Below are positions 36,306 through 46,201 of a stretch of DNA of 64,000 nt, one piece after another. Position 1 is the stretch's first letter. Each line of letters begins with the position of its first letter. Origin of the DNA: Bacteroides fragilis (lineage in GTDB: Bacteria > Bacteroidota > Bacteroidia > Bacteroidales > DTGW01); the NCBI GenBank assembly GCA_945889005.1, contig CAMDBI010000009.1:45074-109073 (forward strand). Direction: 5' to 3'. The notes under the pieces were generated by a model, which saw nothing but the letters and a program-made list of their open reading frames with translations, had not been told where the DNA came from and ran no database searches. Made by a program: the position numbers and the translations under genes.

Positions 36306-38228
36306 TTGTGGTTTCGTCATATTTATTTATATCAATCGAAAAGCTTTAATAAATTTGTAAAAACAAAAAAATATTTGTCTACAAATCAAAAAAATAATAG
36401 TTTTTCTGAAAAAGATTACAGTTATGCTTTTAATAGCATTATTGACAATATTTCAATAGGTTTCTACAAAACCGATAGTGAAGGTTTCTTTAAAGAATTT
36501 AACCAGCAATTGCTGCATTTTTTATCGCTTACTCCCGACAATATTCATCAAAATAGTTTATTCTCCTTATTTAAATTTGAAAACGATCTTATACAGTTTA
36601 GACAAATCTTATTGCTAGAGAAAAAAGTAAGTAGCTTTGAAGCATTAATATGCGACAGTAATAAAAAAACACTTTATGTAAATATCAATGCTATTCGAGT
36701 AGTTAATAATGGTATAGAATATATAGAAGGCACTATTGAAGATAATTATGAAAAAGTTAAAACACTTAATGCATTAAAACTAAGTGAAGAAAAATACAAA
36801 ACACTTATAGAATTGTCGAACGATTCTATTGTTATTCATCGCGATGGAAAAGTTTTGTTTGCCAATAAAAGGGCTTACCAGTTTTTGGGTTATAACTATC
36901 TCGACGACTTCTCAAATATATTTGACACAGTAGTTTCGCCACAAGAAAAAGAAAATATAAATGGTTTTCAAAACAATCGTTTAAAAGGATATGCAGTTCC
37001 TGAATTGTACGAAACAGTATTATTAGATAAAAATGGAAACCCAGTATATGTAGAGGCAACCAATACGCTTGTTGCATTTGAACAAGACAATGCAATTATG
37101 TCTGTTCTACGCGATATTACACCTAGAATAGAAGCAGAACGAAAATTATATATGTTGGGTTCGGCAATAAAACAAATATCGGAGGTTGTAGTAATTACCG
37201 ATACAAAGGGAATTGTAGAATATGTGAACCCTGCTTTTGAACACATTTCGCAATATGATCAAAAAGAAATAATTGGAAAATCTATTTCTATTATTAAAAG
37301 CCAAAAACATCATGCGGAATTTTATAAAGAGCTATGGTCTGTAATTTCGAGTGGAAACAATTGGGCGGGAACCATTGTAAATAAAAAGAAAAATGGTGAA
37401 TTGTATGAAGAATACATGGAAATAACTCCTATTAAATCACCCAACGACCAAATAGTTAATTATATAGCCATTAAGCGCGATTTAACAAACGAGCGCGAAC
37501 TAGAAAAACAGCTCCGCGAATCACAAAAATTACAAGCTATTGGAACCTTAGCTGGTGGTATTGCTCATGACTTTAACAATATTTTAATGGGCATGCAGCT
37601 TTTTACCGACATTACTTTGAAAAAACTTTCTCCAAGCTCAATAGAGCATAAGAGTTTAACTAAAGTTAGAGAGGCTGAAATCAGAGCCAAAGATTTGATT
37701 AGCCAAATTTTAACATTTAGCAGACAAACAGGCGACGAACGTGAAAAAATTATGATTCACATTGTCATGAAAGAAGCTTTGAAAATGATCAAATCGACTT
37801 TTCCTGCTAGTATTGTTTGGGACTTAGACATAAAAGATTGTGGTTATATAATGGGAAATCCAACACATATACATCAAATACTGATGAACTTATGTACAAA
37901 TGCAAATCATGCAATGGATGGGCAAGGAACAATTTCGGTTAGTTTAGATTTATTGCAAACCGATCCGGAAAATATTTCTAACGATAAGTTGAAACACTTT
38001 AAAAATTGGGTTCGCTTAATCGTGAAAGATAGTGGTAGAGGTATTTCTCCCGAAATTCGGGATAGGGTTTTTGAACCTTTTTTTACAACAAAAGCTGTAG
38101 GACAAGGTACAGGTTTGGGATTAGCAACTGTTCATGGAATTGTTAAGCAATATGAGGGCGAAATATTTTTTACTTCAAATGTTACAAACAGAACAGTGTT
38201 TTATATATATTTACCAACGTTAATTTAA
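36306..38228 (+). CDS. Cytoplasmic multi-PAS histidine kinase (NtrB-like HisKA)
   Basis: 640 residues. Three PAS domains (~45-155, 160-275, 280-405) precede a HisKA domain with [17 protein letters not shown] and a HATPase with [16 protein letters not shown] and [13 protein letters not shown]. The HDFNN type of HisKA is common in NtrB-like kinases. The start is uncertain: there is no in-frame ATG before residue ~280, so a TTG (36306, or a later one near 36375) must be used. The receiver gene follows after 5 nt. Confidence 0.85.
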   Translation: MWFRHIYLYQSKSFNKFVKTKKYLSTNQKNNSFSEKDYSYAFNSIIDNISIGFYKTDSEGFFKEFNQQLLHFLSLTPDNIHQNSLFSLFKFENDLIQFRQILLLEKKVSSFEALICDSNKKTLYVNINAIRVVNNGIEYIEGTIEDNYEKVKTLNALKLSEEKYKTLIELSNDSIVIHRDGKVLFANKRAYQFLGYNYLDDFSNIFDTVVSPQEKENINGFQNNRLKGYAVPELYETVLLDKNGNPVYVEATNTLVAFEQDNAIMSVLRDITPRIEAERKLYMLGSAIKQISEVVVITDTKGIVEYVNPAFEHISQYDQKEIIGKSISIIKSQKHHAEFYKELWSVISSGNNWAGTIVNKKKNGELYEEYMEITPIKSPNDQIVNYIAIKRDLTNERELEKQLRESQKLQAIGTLAGGIAHDFNNILMGMQLFTDITLKKLSPSSIEHKSLTKVREAEIRAKDLISQILTFSRQTGDEREKIMIHIVMKEALKMIKSTFPASIVWDLDIKDCGYIMGNPTHIHQILMNLCTNANHAMDGQGTISVSLDLLQTDPENISNDKLKHFKNWVRLIVKDSGRGISPEIRDRVFEPFFTTKAVGQGTGLGLATVHGIVKQYEGEIFFTSNVTNRTVFYIYLPTLI

Positions 38229-38233
38229 TAGGG

Positions 38234-38611
38234 ATGTTTGACATGTATGAGATTATTGTAGTAGATGATGAACCAATGATTAGAGAAGGATTGAAAATGG
38301 CTTTGGAAATGGAGGGGCATAATACTACAACTGCTTCCGATGGAAGAGAAGCATTAAGAATTCTCGACAACAAAAGGCCAGATTTGATCATTACAGATAT
38401 TATTATGCCAGAATGCGATGGTATAGAAGTTATTTGTTCGGTTAAAGAACGATCGCCCAATACAAAAATAATGGCTATTTCGGGAGGAGGGCGAATTAAT
38501 GCTAAGGATCACCTTAAAATTGCCAAGCAACTCGGTGCATGCAGCGTTATGACAAAACCATTTTCTACAGAGGAGCTGCTTTTGGAAATTGAAAAAATAT
38601 TTTTAACCTAA
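38234..38611 (+). CDS. Single-domain response regulator
   Basis: 125 residues, receiver only: VVDDEPMIREG, phospho-Asp in LIITDIIMPECDG, Lys in VMTKPFS. It is encoded directly after the multi-PAS kinase and is its cognate receiver. With no output domain, the pathway must end in protein-protein interaction or a further relay. A strong bidirectional terminator follows. Confidence 0.92.
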   Translation: MFDMYEIIVVDDEPMIREGLKMALEMEGHNTTTASDGREALRILDNKRPDLIITDIIMPECDGIEVICSVKERSPNTKIMAISGGGRINAKDHLKIAKQLGACSVMTKPFSTEELLLEIEKIFLT

Positions 38612-38680
38612 CATTTCTAATTTAACTTTTTAGATTTAATTAAACTACAATATTTCATTTTTTTATTGTCATTGTATTCA

Positions 38681-38723
38681 ACAACAAAAAAAGCAACTTC
38701 AATTGAGTTGCTTTTTTTGTTGT
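38681..38723. terminator. Bidirectional terminator
   Basis: A perfect 17-bp inverted repeat (38681-38697 with 38707-38723) whose arms carry seven A and seven T around GCAAC/GTTGC. It serves the receiver gene on the plus strand and the ornithine aminotransferase gene on the minus strand. Confidence 0.92.
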
Positions 38724-38760
38724 ATACATTGATATACCTTCTAGCAGGTTAAAAAAACGT

Positions 38761-39981
38761 TTATTTAAATGAAAGAATCGTTTTCTTAATAATTTTAACT
38801 GCTTGTAAAATTTGTTCTTTTGTAATAACCAAAGGAGGAGCAAATCTAATAATATGTCCGTGAGTTGGTTTTGCCAAAAGACCATTTTCTTTAAGAGCTA
38901 CGCAAACATCCCATGCTTCTTTTCCGTTTTTAGGTTTAATAACCACCGCATTGAGCAAACCTTTGCCACGAACAAGTTCAATCATATCCGATTTAATTTT
39001 GCTTAATTCATCGCGAAACAATTTTCCTAATTTCTCGGAATTTTCGGCTAATTTTTCGTCTTCCAATACCTGAAGAGCAGCAATGGCAACCTTTGCAGCC
39101 AATGGATTTCCTCCAAATGTAGAGCCATGTTCGCCGGGTTTTATAGTAAGCATAATAGCATCGTCGGCCAAAACTGCTGAAATTGGCATAGCACCACCCG
39201 AAAGAGCTTTTCCCAAAATCAAGATATCGGGACGTACACCATCGTGATCGCAACATATTTTTTTACCTGTTCGAGCCAAACCTGTTTGTACTTCGTCGGC
39301 TATAAACAGTACATTTTTCTTTTTACACAGATCGTATGCTTTTTTAATATAACCTTGATCTGGAACATAAACACCAGCTTCGCCTTGAATTGGTTCAACT
39401 AAAAAGCCTGCAACAGTAGGATCTTCAAGAGCTTTTTCTAAAGCCGATAAGTCGTTGTATGGAATCTTGATAAAGCCTGGAGTATATGGACCAAAACCAC
39501 CATACGAATCAGGATCTGTACTCATCGATACTATTGTAATAGTACGTCCGTGAAAGTTATTTTCGCAAACAATAATCTTAGCTTCGTTTTCTTTTACACC
39601 TTTTACCTTATATGCCCATTTACGACATAGTTTTAAAGCTGTTTCGTCGCCTTCGGCTCCAGAGTTCATAGGAAGCACCTTGTCGTAACCAAAATATTTT
39701 GTAATATACTCTTCGAATTCGCCCAAATTTGAATTGTAAAAAGCTCTAGAAGTTAAAGTGAGCTTCTTAGCCTGAGTTGTCATGGCTTTAATTATAGCTG
39801 GATGGCAATGACCTTGGTTTACAGCCGAATATGCCGATAAAAAGTCCATATACTTTTTACCTTCAACATCCCAAACATAAATTCCTTTACCTTTTTCGAG
39901 CACAACAGGAAGTGGGTGGTAGTTGTGAGCCCCGTATTTATCTTCACGGGCAATGTAATCTTTGCTAGTAAGCTTTTTCAT
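38761..39981 (-). CDS. rocD: Ornithine aminotransferase
   Basis: 406 residues, class-III PLP aminotransferase. It interconverts ornithine plus 2-oxoglutarate with glutamate semialdehyde plus glutamate. The start [23 protein letters not shown] is typical of ornithine aminotransferases. [26 protein letters not shown] and the PLP lysine in [18 protein letters not shown] are present. The glycine-rich cofactor loop reads [14 protein letters not shown], close to the usual MNTGAEAVETA. Monocistronic. Confidence 0.93.
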   Translation of the reverse strand: MKKLTSKDYIAREDKYGAHNYHPLPVVLEKGKGIYVWDVEGKKYMDFLSAYSAVNQGHCHPAIIKAMTTQAKKLTLTSRAFYNSNLGEFEEYITKYFGYDKVLPMNSGAEGDETALKLCRKWAYKVKGVKENEAKIIVCENNFHGRTITIVSMSTDPDSYGGFGPYTPGFIKIPYNDLSALEKALEDPTVAGFLVEPIQGEAGVYVPDQGYIKKAYDLCKKKNVLFIADEVQTGLARTGKKICCDHDGVRPDILILGKALSGGAMPISAVLADDAIMLTIKPGEHGSTFGGNPLAAKVAIAALQVLEDEKLAENSEKLGKLFRDELSKIKSDMIELVRGKGLLNAVVIKPKNGKEAWDVCVALKENGLLAKPTHGHIIRFAPPLVITKEQILQAVKIIKKTILSFK

Positions 39982-40209
39982 CGTTCTGATTATTAACTAA
40001 ATAATTATATTTCTATTTTATTTTTTCGAATTACAATGCTACATATTTTTCACAAAATTTCAAAATAATTATTCACTAAATTTCTATACTAATGCATATA
40101 TATACATTTTATAAAAAATAAAAATAAGTATATCAACTTGATTTATAGCATGTTGTTCATTTTTTTTATTGTTTTGCAAATACACTGGTTTCGAATAAAT
40201 ATACAGTAT

Positions 40210-40668
40210 CTAAATAATTATTATATCCTCCTGGTCAGTTATTTTTTCGCAATACATACATTTAAGGGAAATATCTTTTCCGTGAACTACCTTGAATTTG
40301 GTAGTAACAAATTCGTTGTTAGTAATACACTTTGGATTAAAGCATTTTGCTATGCCCACTATAAAATCGGGCACTTGTACTACTTTTTTCTCTGTAACCT
40401 CATAGTCTCTAATTATATTGATTTTAGCAAGGGGAGCAACTAGTGCAATTTTATTTATTTCTTCATTATCAAGTATAACATCCGAAATTTTAATAATTGC
40501 TTTGCGACCCAATTTGCTACTTTCCATATTGGTGCCAAATGTAACTGGCTGATCGAGCTTGTCGAGACCAAGTATAGATACTACTTTAAATAAGTTTTTG
40601 GCGGGTATATGATCTATTGCAGTGCCATTTTTTATGGCATTTACCTGCATGTGTTTTTTATCTTTCAT
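40210..40668 (-). CDS. pyrI: Aspartate carbamoyltransferase regulatory subunit
   Basis: 152 residues. An N-terminal nucleotide-binding domain is followed by a C-terminal zinc domain with four cysteines (CFNPKC and CMYC). It binds to PyrB and gives allosteric control by CTP and ATP. It lies 6 nt after pyrB, the usual order. The gap 39982-40209 on its 3' side is A+T-rich with no feature I can name. Confidence 0.95.
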   Translation of the reverse strand: MKDKKHMQVNAIKNGTAIDHIPAKNLFKVVSILGLDKLDQPVTFGTNMESSKLGRKAIIKISDVILDNEEINKIALVAPLAKINIIRDYEVTEKKVVQVPDFIVGIAKCFNPKCITNNEFVTTKFKVVHGKDISLKCMYCEKITDQEDIIII

Positions 40669-40674
40669 TTTCAG

Positions 40675-41583
40675 TTATTTTTCTAAAAGTGAGCTTATAA
40701 TTGCTTGGCGGACAAAAACCCCGTTCAATGCCTGTGTGAAATAATATGCTTTTTCGTTTTGATCTACATCTTCGCTTATTTCGTTTACACGAGGAAGGGG
40801 ATGTAGAATTCTCATGTTTTTACGGGTATTTTTAAGCATACTATTACGTAGTATGTATGCGTTTTTGGTCTTTTCGTATTCTATAGGATCTGAGAAACGT
40901 TCTTTTTGAACCCTGGTCATATAAATAATGTCTGCCTGATCGATTATACTATCGAACTCCGAATATTCGAGGTACGAAAGGCGTTGATCGTCGAGAAGCA
41001 TTTTATATTCCATTGGCATTTTGAGCTCGTCGGGCGATATAAAAAAGAAACTTGTTTTGAATCGACTCAATGCCATAAGTAAAGAATGAACCGTACGTCC
41101 ATACTTAAGATCGCCTACCATAAATATATTGAGGTTGTCGAGCTTGTTTCCTTGTGTTTTTTTAATCGAATAAAGGTCTAATAGTGTTTGTGTGGGATGT
41201 TGATTTGATCCATCTCCAGCATTGATAACGGGCACTGTTGCAATTTCGCTTGCATAGCGAGCTGCTCCTTCGAGTGGGTGTCGCATTACTATTAGGTCGC
41301 AGTAATTACTTACAATCTTAATAGTATCTTTAAGTGTCTCTCCCTTGGTTACACTCGATGTACTAATGTCGGAAAAACCAATCACTTTACCTCCTAAACG
41401 AAGCACAGCACTTTCAAAACTCAAGCGAGTTCGGGTAGAAGGTTCGAAAAATAGCATTGCCACTATTTTACCATTTAAAATATTTTGAGTTGGATTTTGC
41501 TCAAATTCGGCTGCTAAGTTCAGTATTTTCAGGTATTCTTCTTTCGAAAAATCGTTAATCGATACGAGGCTTCGTCCTTTCAT
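40675..41583 (-). CDS. pyrB: Aspartate carbamoyltransferase catalytic subunit
   Basis: 302 residues. It catalyses carbamoyl phosphate + aspartate to N-carbamoylaspartate, the committed step of pyrimidine synthesis. The carbamoyl-phosphate loop [13 protein letters not shown], the H-P-x-Q segment ([14 protein letters not shown]) and the C-terminal HPLPRVNEI loop are intact. It lies 29 nt after yigZ and 6 nt before pyrI, probably in one transcript. Confidence 0.96.
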   Translation of the reverse strand: MKGRSLVSINDFSKEEYLKILNLAAEFEQNPTQNILNGKIVAMLFFEPSTRTRLSFESAVLRLGGKVIGFSDISTSSVTKGETLKDTIKIVSNYCDLIVMRHPLEGAARYASEIATVPVINAGDGSNQHPTQTLLDLYSIKKTQGNKLDNLNIFMVGDLKYGRTVHSLLMALSRFKTSFFFISPDELKMPMEYKMLLDDQRLSYLEYSEFDSIIDQADIIYMTRVQKERFSDPIEYEKTKNAYILRNSMLKNTRKNMRILHPLPRVNEISEDVDQNEKAYYFTQALNGVFVRQAIISSLLEK

Positions 41584-41612
41584 GGTGAGTATGTTATATT
41601 TGATTGGTAAAT

Positions 41613-42236
41613 TTATTCAGTTCTCAAATATTTTAATGTAAGTCCATCAATTTTATTTATTTTTTCCAAAATTATTTCTTTCTCAAATGTATTTATTTGG
41701 ATTTCCATTGAACAATTGTTTTCAAAAATCTCGTTGCTCATTATAAGTTGATGATCTTTTATTATTTTCATAACATCGTTTAAGGTTGTGAACCCAAATG
41801 ATATTTGGTATAAATTTTTTAGTGTTTTTTCTACAATTTTAGCATTGGCAATGGCTTCGATACTAGCTTGTTTGTATGCATTAGCTAGTCCACTTGTTCC
41901 GAGTAATGTGCCTCCAAAGTATCGAACTACAACAATGAGAATATTCGTAAGATTTGCCGAATGTATTTGACCCAAAATTGGTTTTCCGGCAGTGCCCGAT
42001 GGCTCTCGATCGTCGTTTGCTCTGTGTGTAAGCCTATCGGCTCCTAACACAAATGCATAGCAATGATGACGAGCATCGTAGTATTTCTTTCTGAGTTGAT
42101 CGACAATCTCTTTTATTTCAATTTCGGACTGAACTGGGTAAGCAAACGACAAAAACTTACTGCCTTTGTCTTTAAATAGACCGGTAGATGTAGTCTCTAT
42201 TGTATAATAATGCTTGTTTTGCAGTAAGTTGTTCAT
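41613..42236 (-). CDS. yigZ: YigZ/IMPACT family protein
   Basis: 207 residues. The N-terminal UPF0029 domain is clear: [42 protein letters not shown] and [22 protein letters not shown]. The C-terminal part matches the usual DUF1949-like ferredoxin fold in length. The role is not established; IMPACT relatives act in translation control. A terminator separates it from dnaA upstream. Confidence 0.9.
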   Translation of the reverse strand: MNNLLQNKHYYTIETTSTGLFKDKGSKFLSFAYPVQSEIEIKEIVDQLRKKYYDARHHCYAFVLGADRLTHRANDDREPSGTAGKPILGQIHSANLTNILIVVVRYFGGTLLGTSGLANAYKQASIEAIANAKIVEKTLKNLYQISFGFTTLNDVMKIIKDHQLIMSNEIFENNCSMEIQINTFEKEIILEKINKIDGLTLKYLRTE

Positions 42237-42245
42237 TTCAATTCA

Positions 42246-42275
42246 AAAAAAAGGGCTCATATAATGAACCCTTTT
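42246..42275 (-). terminator. Terminator of dnaA
   Basis: On the minus strand AAAAAGGG-TTCAT and ATGAG-CCCTTTTT pair with one mismatch, and a run of eight T follows. It lies between the dnaA stop and the yigZ start. Confidence 0.8.
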
Positions 42276-42280
42276 TGTAT

Positions 42281-43708
42281 TTAAAATTTTAATTTTTTCT
42301 CTATTTCTTCGATTTGTCGTTTGAAGTTTTTATCGGTTTCGAGTAGGTTGTTAATTGTTTTGCAAGCATGTAAAACTGTAGCATGGTCTTTACCACCTAT
42401 TTGAGTTCCTATGCTGGCAAGTGAACTTTTAGTTAGGCTTTTGCAAAAATACATAGCTACTTGACGAGCCTGAACAGTTTCGCGTTTGCGTGTGTTGTGA
42501 TGCATCTGATCTGGACTAAGATTAAAATAGTTGCAAACCACTTTCTGAATATAATCGATCGAAATTTCGCGTTTGGTGTTTTTAATTTGTTTCTCAATTA
42601 TTTCTTTAGCCAAATCGATATTGATATCGCGTTTGTTCAGTGTCGATTGGGCAAGAAGCGAAATGAGAGCCGATTCGATATCGCGAACATTAGAAGTAAT
42701 GTTGTTGGCTATGTATTCGACCACTTCATTGGGCATTTCAATTCCATCGTTATACAATTTGCGTTTAACAATAGCTGCACGGGTTTCGAAATCGGGCATT
42801 TGAATATCGGCCGAGAGACCCCATTTGAATCGTGACAAAAGACGTTGTTCCAAACCTTGTATTTCGACGGGCGCTTTGTCGGCTGTCAGTATTATTTGTT
42901 TGCCCGATTGGTGCAAGTGATTGAAAATATGAAAAAAGATATCCTGTGTTTTTTCTTTATTAGAGAACTCATGTACATCGTCAATAATAAGTACATCAAT
43001 CATCTGGTAGAAATACAGAAAATCGTTTTTATTGTTTTTTATAACCGAATCGACAAATTGAGTTTGAAAGATATTGGCAGTTACATAAAGTACAACTTTA
43101 TCGGGAAAACGTTCTTTGGTTTCTATTCCAATAGCTTGAGCAAGGTGAGTTTTTCCTAAGCCTGAATCGCCATAAAGAAAAAGCGGGTTGAAAGCAGTTC
43201 CTCCGGGGCGTTGTGCAACAGCATAACCGGCCGAACGAGCCAAACGATTACAATCGCCTTCAATATAATTGGTGAAATTGTAATTTGGATTGAGCCGTGG
43301 ATCGATGTTTACTTTTTTAATTCCAGGTATTACAAATGGATTTAAAAGTTTACCTTCTTCAGGTAAGGGCATGTTTACAGGTTTATTTTTTACATCTTGC
43401 GATGTTTTGCCAGGATATTTAACTGTATACTGGGTTTTGTTGGGCTGGCTTTGCTCCATAAGTATATTATACTCGAGCTTTGCTTCATTGCCTAGTTCTT
43501 TCCTGATAGTCTTTTTGAGAATATCAAGATACTTTTCTTCGAGGTACTCATAAAAAAATGGACTGGGTACCTGAATCGTAAGTATGTTCTTATCGAGCTT
43601 TACTGGAACAATGGGTTCGAACCAAGTTTGAAAACTCGATGCCGGAATATTGTCTCTAATTACTTTCAAACAATTATTCCAAATACTTTCGTGCATTAAA
43701 TCATTCAT
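42281..43708 (-). CDS. dnaA: Chromosomal replication initiator DnaA
   Basis: 475 residues from the ATG at 43708; the upstream codon at 43717 is TTG. Domain I (WNNCLKVIRDNIPASSFQTWFEPI), a short linker, the AAA+ domain with Walker A GDSGLGKTH and Walker B VLIIDDVHEF, and the DNA-binding domain with the GGKDHATVLHAC signature are all present. It melts oriC and loads the helicase. No DnaA-box cluster is seen beside the gene, so oriC is probably elsewhere. Confidence 0.96.
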   Translation of the reverse strand: MNDLMHESIWNNCLKVIRDNIPASSFQTWFEPIVPVKLDKNILTIQVPSPFFYEYLEEKYLDILKKTIRKELGNEAKLEYNILMEQSQPNKTQYTVKYPGKTSQDVKNKPVNMPLPEEGKLLNPFVIPGIKKVNIDPRLNPNYNFTNYIEGDCNRLARSAGYAVAQRPGGTAFNPLFLYGDSGLGKTHLAQAIGIETKERFPDKVVLYVTANIFQTQFVDSVIKNNKNDFLYFYQMIDVLIIDDVHEFSNKEKTQDIFFHIFNHLHQSGKQIILTADKAPVEIQGLEQRLLSRFKWGLSADIQMPDFETRAAIVKRKLYNDGIEMPNEVVEYIANNITSNVRDIESALISLLAQSTLNKRDINIDLAKEIIEKQIKNTKREISIDYIQKVVCNYFNLSPDQMHHNTRKRETVQARQVAMYFCKSLTKSSLASIGTQIGGKDHATVLHACKTINNLLETDKNFKRQIEEIEKKLKF

Positions 43709-44027
43709 TGTTAACAATAGCGAGTTTGATTTAGGTTAAACTTATTATTAAGCAATTTTCGTGAAAATTTTCTGATAAAAAAATTCACTTTGCTATTGGT
43801 ATTTTTAAAAACTGCATATCATTATAATTTTCAGAATTTTATTAAATGAAATATTTTTCATAAATATATAATATTGAAAATCAATAATATAACATTATAT
43901 CGTGTTAATAAATTGTTAATTAAAACCATAACATTTTCTTTTTAATGTTTTATATTTTAGTAAATGTCGAAAAAAGAATTGCAGTAAGGCTTTTCAATGT
44001 TAAAAAACAATTAAGTACTAAGAATTC
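43709..44027. other. A+T-rich dnaA upstream region with small palindromes
   Basis: 319 bp without a gene. AATTTTC-GT-GAAAATT (43754-43769) is a perfect inverted repeat 46 bp before the dnaA start. ATGAAA...TTTCAT (43846-43862) and ATTG...CAAT near 43880 are shorter ones. No TTATCCACA-type DnaA box and no clear TAnnTTTG promoter were found. The first palindrome may be a regulatory site. Confidence 0.45.
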
Positions 44028-44954
44028 TTACTTTTTTTCTGTTGATTTATTGCCGAATACTGAAATACGCACATATTTGTAGGGATGCTCTTTTATATCG
44101 TCGACCAATTGGTTGAGTTTGTTTGTTGTTTTCATAACTTCGAAATATAGACTATCGTCTTGTGCAAGTTTTCCAACAGAACCTACACCCTTGTTAATAT
44201 TTTCGAGAATAAGGCCAGCTTGTTCTACCGAATAGTTAATATTTTTTACTGTTTTGGTGATTTCAATATTTTTTATTGTATCGCTTATATCTACTATATT
44301 AGATAAAATGTTGTTCAGTTTGTCGTTGTTGTTTTTGATGTTTAGAGTAATAGCACTTAAATTTTCTAGAGAGCTATTTATATTTGCATTTTGATTTGCT
44401 ATATTACCTGTAAGATCTTTAATATTAGAGATAGCATTGCGTAGTTCAATAATCATTTCTCTATTTAACAATAATTTAACAGAAGTAACAATTGTATCTA
44501 CCGATTCAAGAATATTTTCTGCTTTTTGCTGTAATGGATCAATTTTTTCGTAAAATGGGATTTCTTCAATGCCCGGTAGTGTATCGAAGTCGTGGTACAA
44601 TTGGTTAGACTTGCCAACATTGAGTTCTATGCCTTTTGAACCCATGAGATCGAGACTCGAAATCTTTGCTTTTGTACCATAAGGAATTTTTATTCCATGT
44701 GCTATTGATATAGTAACTCTTAATAATTCAGGATTTTTCAGGTCAAATTCGATGCTTTTTACCAAACCTACTTTATAACCACTAATCAATACCGGATTCG
44801 ATTCTAACAATCCGTTGACGTTTTTATACAATACAATATATTCGTTGGTAAGTCGAAAGATATCTTTCCCTTTTAAAAAATTGAAGCCCCAAAAAACAAC
44901 CAGTAATGTTATGGTAGCAATAAATCCTATTTTTACTTCTTTTTTAATAACCAT
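44028..44954 (-). CDS. MCE/MlaD-family lipid transport protein
   Basis: 308 residues. One N-terminal membrane anchor (~8-27) is followed by the MCE domain (~35-115: NVNGLLESNPVLISGYKVGLVKSIEF) and a long C-terminal coiled-coil region (~150-270). It likely forms the periplasmic ring of a phospholipid transporter. No mlaE or mlaF permease/ATPase gene is beside it, so these would be encoded elsewhere. It is downstream of an amidase gene on the same strand, with LptD divergent: an envelope cluster. Confidence 0.88.
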   Translation of the reverse strand: MVIKKEVKIGFIATITLLVVFWGFNFLKGKDIFRLTNEYIVLYKNVNGLLESNPVLISGYKVGLVKSIEFDLKNPELLRVTISIAHGIKIPYGTKAKISSLDLMGSKGIELNVGKSNQLYHDFDTLPGIEEIPFYEKIDPLQQKAENILESVDTIVTSVKLLLNREMIIELRNAISNIKDLTGNIANQNANINSSLENLSAITLNIKNNNDKLNNILSNIVDISDTIKNIEITKTVKNINYSVEQAGLILENINKGVGSVGKLAQDDSLYFEVMKTTNKLNQLVDDIKEHPYKYVRISVFGNKSTEKK

Positions 44955-45011
44955 TAATATATCAAATAAATATGCAGTTTATAAAATATTATTTGAATCA
45001 AATGTAGTAAA

Positions 45012-46145
45012 TTATTTTTTTAAGGCTTCGTCTAATGGAATTATTTTCCCATTTTTTGTAGCAACAATGAAAGCGTTTGGGTAATGCTTTTTTACTTGTT
45101 TGGAAAAATATACACATGATTCATAGGTAGTATCGGATCCTATAAGGTATTTATATATATTATTGTGATATATTTCTTCAACCCCAATCTCTTTTGCTTG
45201 TATTTTTTTAATATTCTTTAAAAATTGAGAATTTTGGTCGACTTGTTTCGACGATGACGATATTTGCACTTTAAATAAAACTATACTATCTAGTAAAAAA
45301 GTGTCTCGTTCTTTAACTATAGTTTGCACTTTGGTTTGGTAATTTGTTTTACTTTCAATGCCATTTTTATAAGCCTCAAATGCTTTAAATATCGATTGAG
45401 CCAACAAATCCTGGCCATTTGTAGAACTTAAAAAAGCTTCTTCTTTTGGATTTGAAATAAATCCTATTTCGATCAATATCGCAGGCATTGTGGTTTTCCA
45501 TAAAACGAGAAATCCTGCTTGTTTTTTACCTTTATCGGTTCGTTGAGCAATTTTTGAGAAATTTGCTTGCACATTATCTGCAATTTCTAAGCTCTGTTGC
45601 AAATAGGTGTTTTGCATCAGCGAAAAAATAACAAACGATTCGGCAGAGTTGGGATCGTAGCCTTCGTATTTGGTGGTATAATCGCTTTCAAGCGTAATTA
45701 CAGCATTTTCTTTTTTGGCTACTTCGAGGTTTTTCTCATCGGTATGAAGACCCATAACATACGTTTCTGTTCCAAAAGCGCGGGTATTGGTACTCGAATT
45801 GGCATGAATAGATATAAACAAGTCGGCATGGTTTTTATTAGCTATCTCGGCTCGTTGGTGAAGTTCAACAAAAACATCTTTGTCGCGGGTATAAATAACT
45901 TCTACTTCGGGATAAGTTTTTTTAACATATTCGCCCAAAAGTAAGCCAATAGCAAGAACTACATCTTTTTCGTAAGAATTTGTACCCACTGCTCCGGGGT
46001 CTTTCCCGCCATGACCGGGGTCTATCACTATTTTTCTGATTTTACTATTGTCGGTTTGAACTTGCGAATATGCAGAAAGTGTCTGACTAACAATAAATAA
46101 AATTAAAAAATGTTTTATAAATATGATTGTTCGTTTTGTTTTCAA
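45012..46145 (-). CDS. N-acetylmuramoyl-L-alanine amidase
   Basis: 377 residues. A signal peptide (~1-28) is followed by the zinc Amidase_3 domain (~38-260), with IVIDPGHGGKDPGAVG, ELHQRAEIAN, FISIHAN and ILIEIGFISNPKEE giving the zinc and catalytic residues. The C-terminal ~90 residues resemble a SPOR-like peptidoglycan-binding domain. It cleaves peptidoglycan side chains, for example during daughter cell separation. The only start codon available is TTG at 46145. Confidence 0.9.
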   Translation of the reverse strand: MKTKRTIIFIKHFLILFIVSQTLSAYSQVQTDNSKIRKIVIDPGHGGKDPGAVGTNSYEKDVVLAIGLLLGEYVKKTYPEVEVIYTRDKDVFVELHQRAEIANKNHADLFISIHANSSTNTRAFGTETYVMGLHTDEKNLEVAKKENAVITLESDYTTKYEGYDPNSAESFVIFSLMQNTYLQQSLEIADNVQANFSKIAQRTDKGKKQAGFLVLWKTTMPAILIEIGFISNPKEEAFLSSTNGQDLLAQSIFKAFEAYKNGIESKTNYQTKVQTIVKERDTFLLDSIVLFKVQISSSSKQVDQNSQFLKNIKKIQAKEIGVEEIYHNNIYKYLIGSDTTYESCVYFSKQVKKHYPNAFIVATKNGKIIPLDEALKK

Positions 46146-46179
46146 ATCGTATATATTAAAAAACTTTATAAAAAAGTGT

Positions 46180-46187
46180 TAGTTTTG
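46180..46187 (+). promoter_or_regulatory. -7 promoter element of lptD
   Basis: TAGTTTTG matches TAnnTTTG. The GTG start at 46202 lies only 15 nt downstream, so the transcript leader would be very short. Confidence 0.45.
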
Positions 46188-46201
46188 GGCTCTTTTTAAA
46201 A

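Noticed and set aside
36292..36360. Short hydrophobic frame before the 640-residue kinase, as a possible frameshifted N-terminus
   Set aside because: It ends in a stop in a different frame, and the kinase frame is open with a usable TTG.
43709..44027. oriC beside dnaA
   Set aside because: No cluster of TTATCCACA-type boxes; the only near match noticed (TTATCCACC near 27138) is single and far away.
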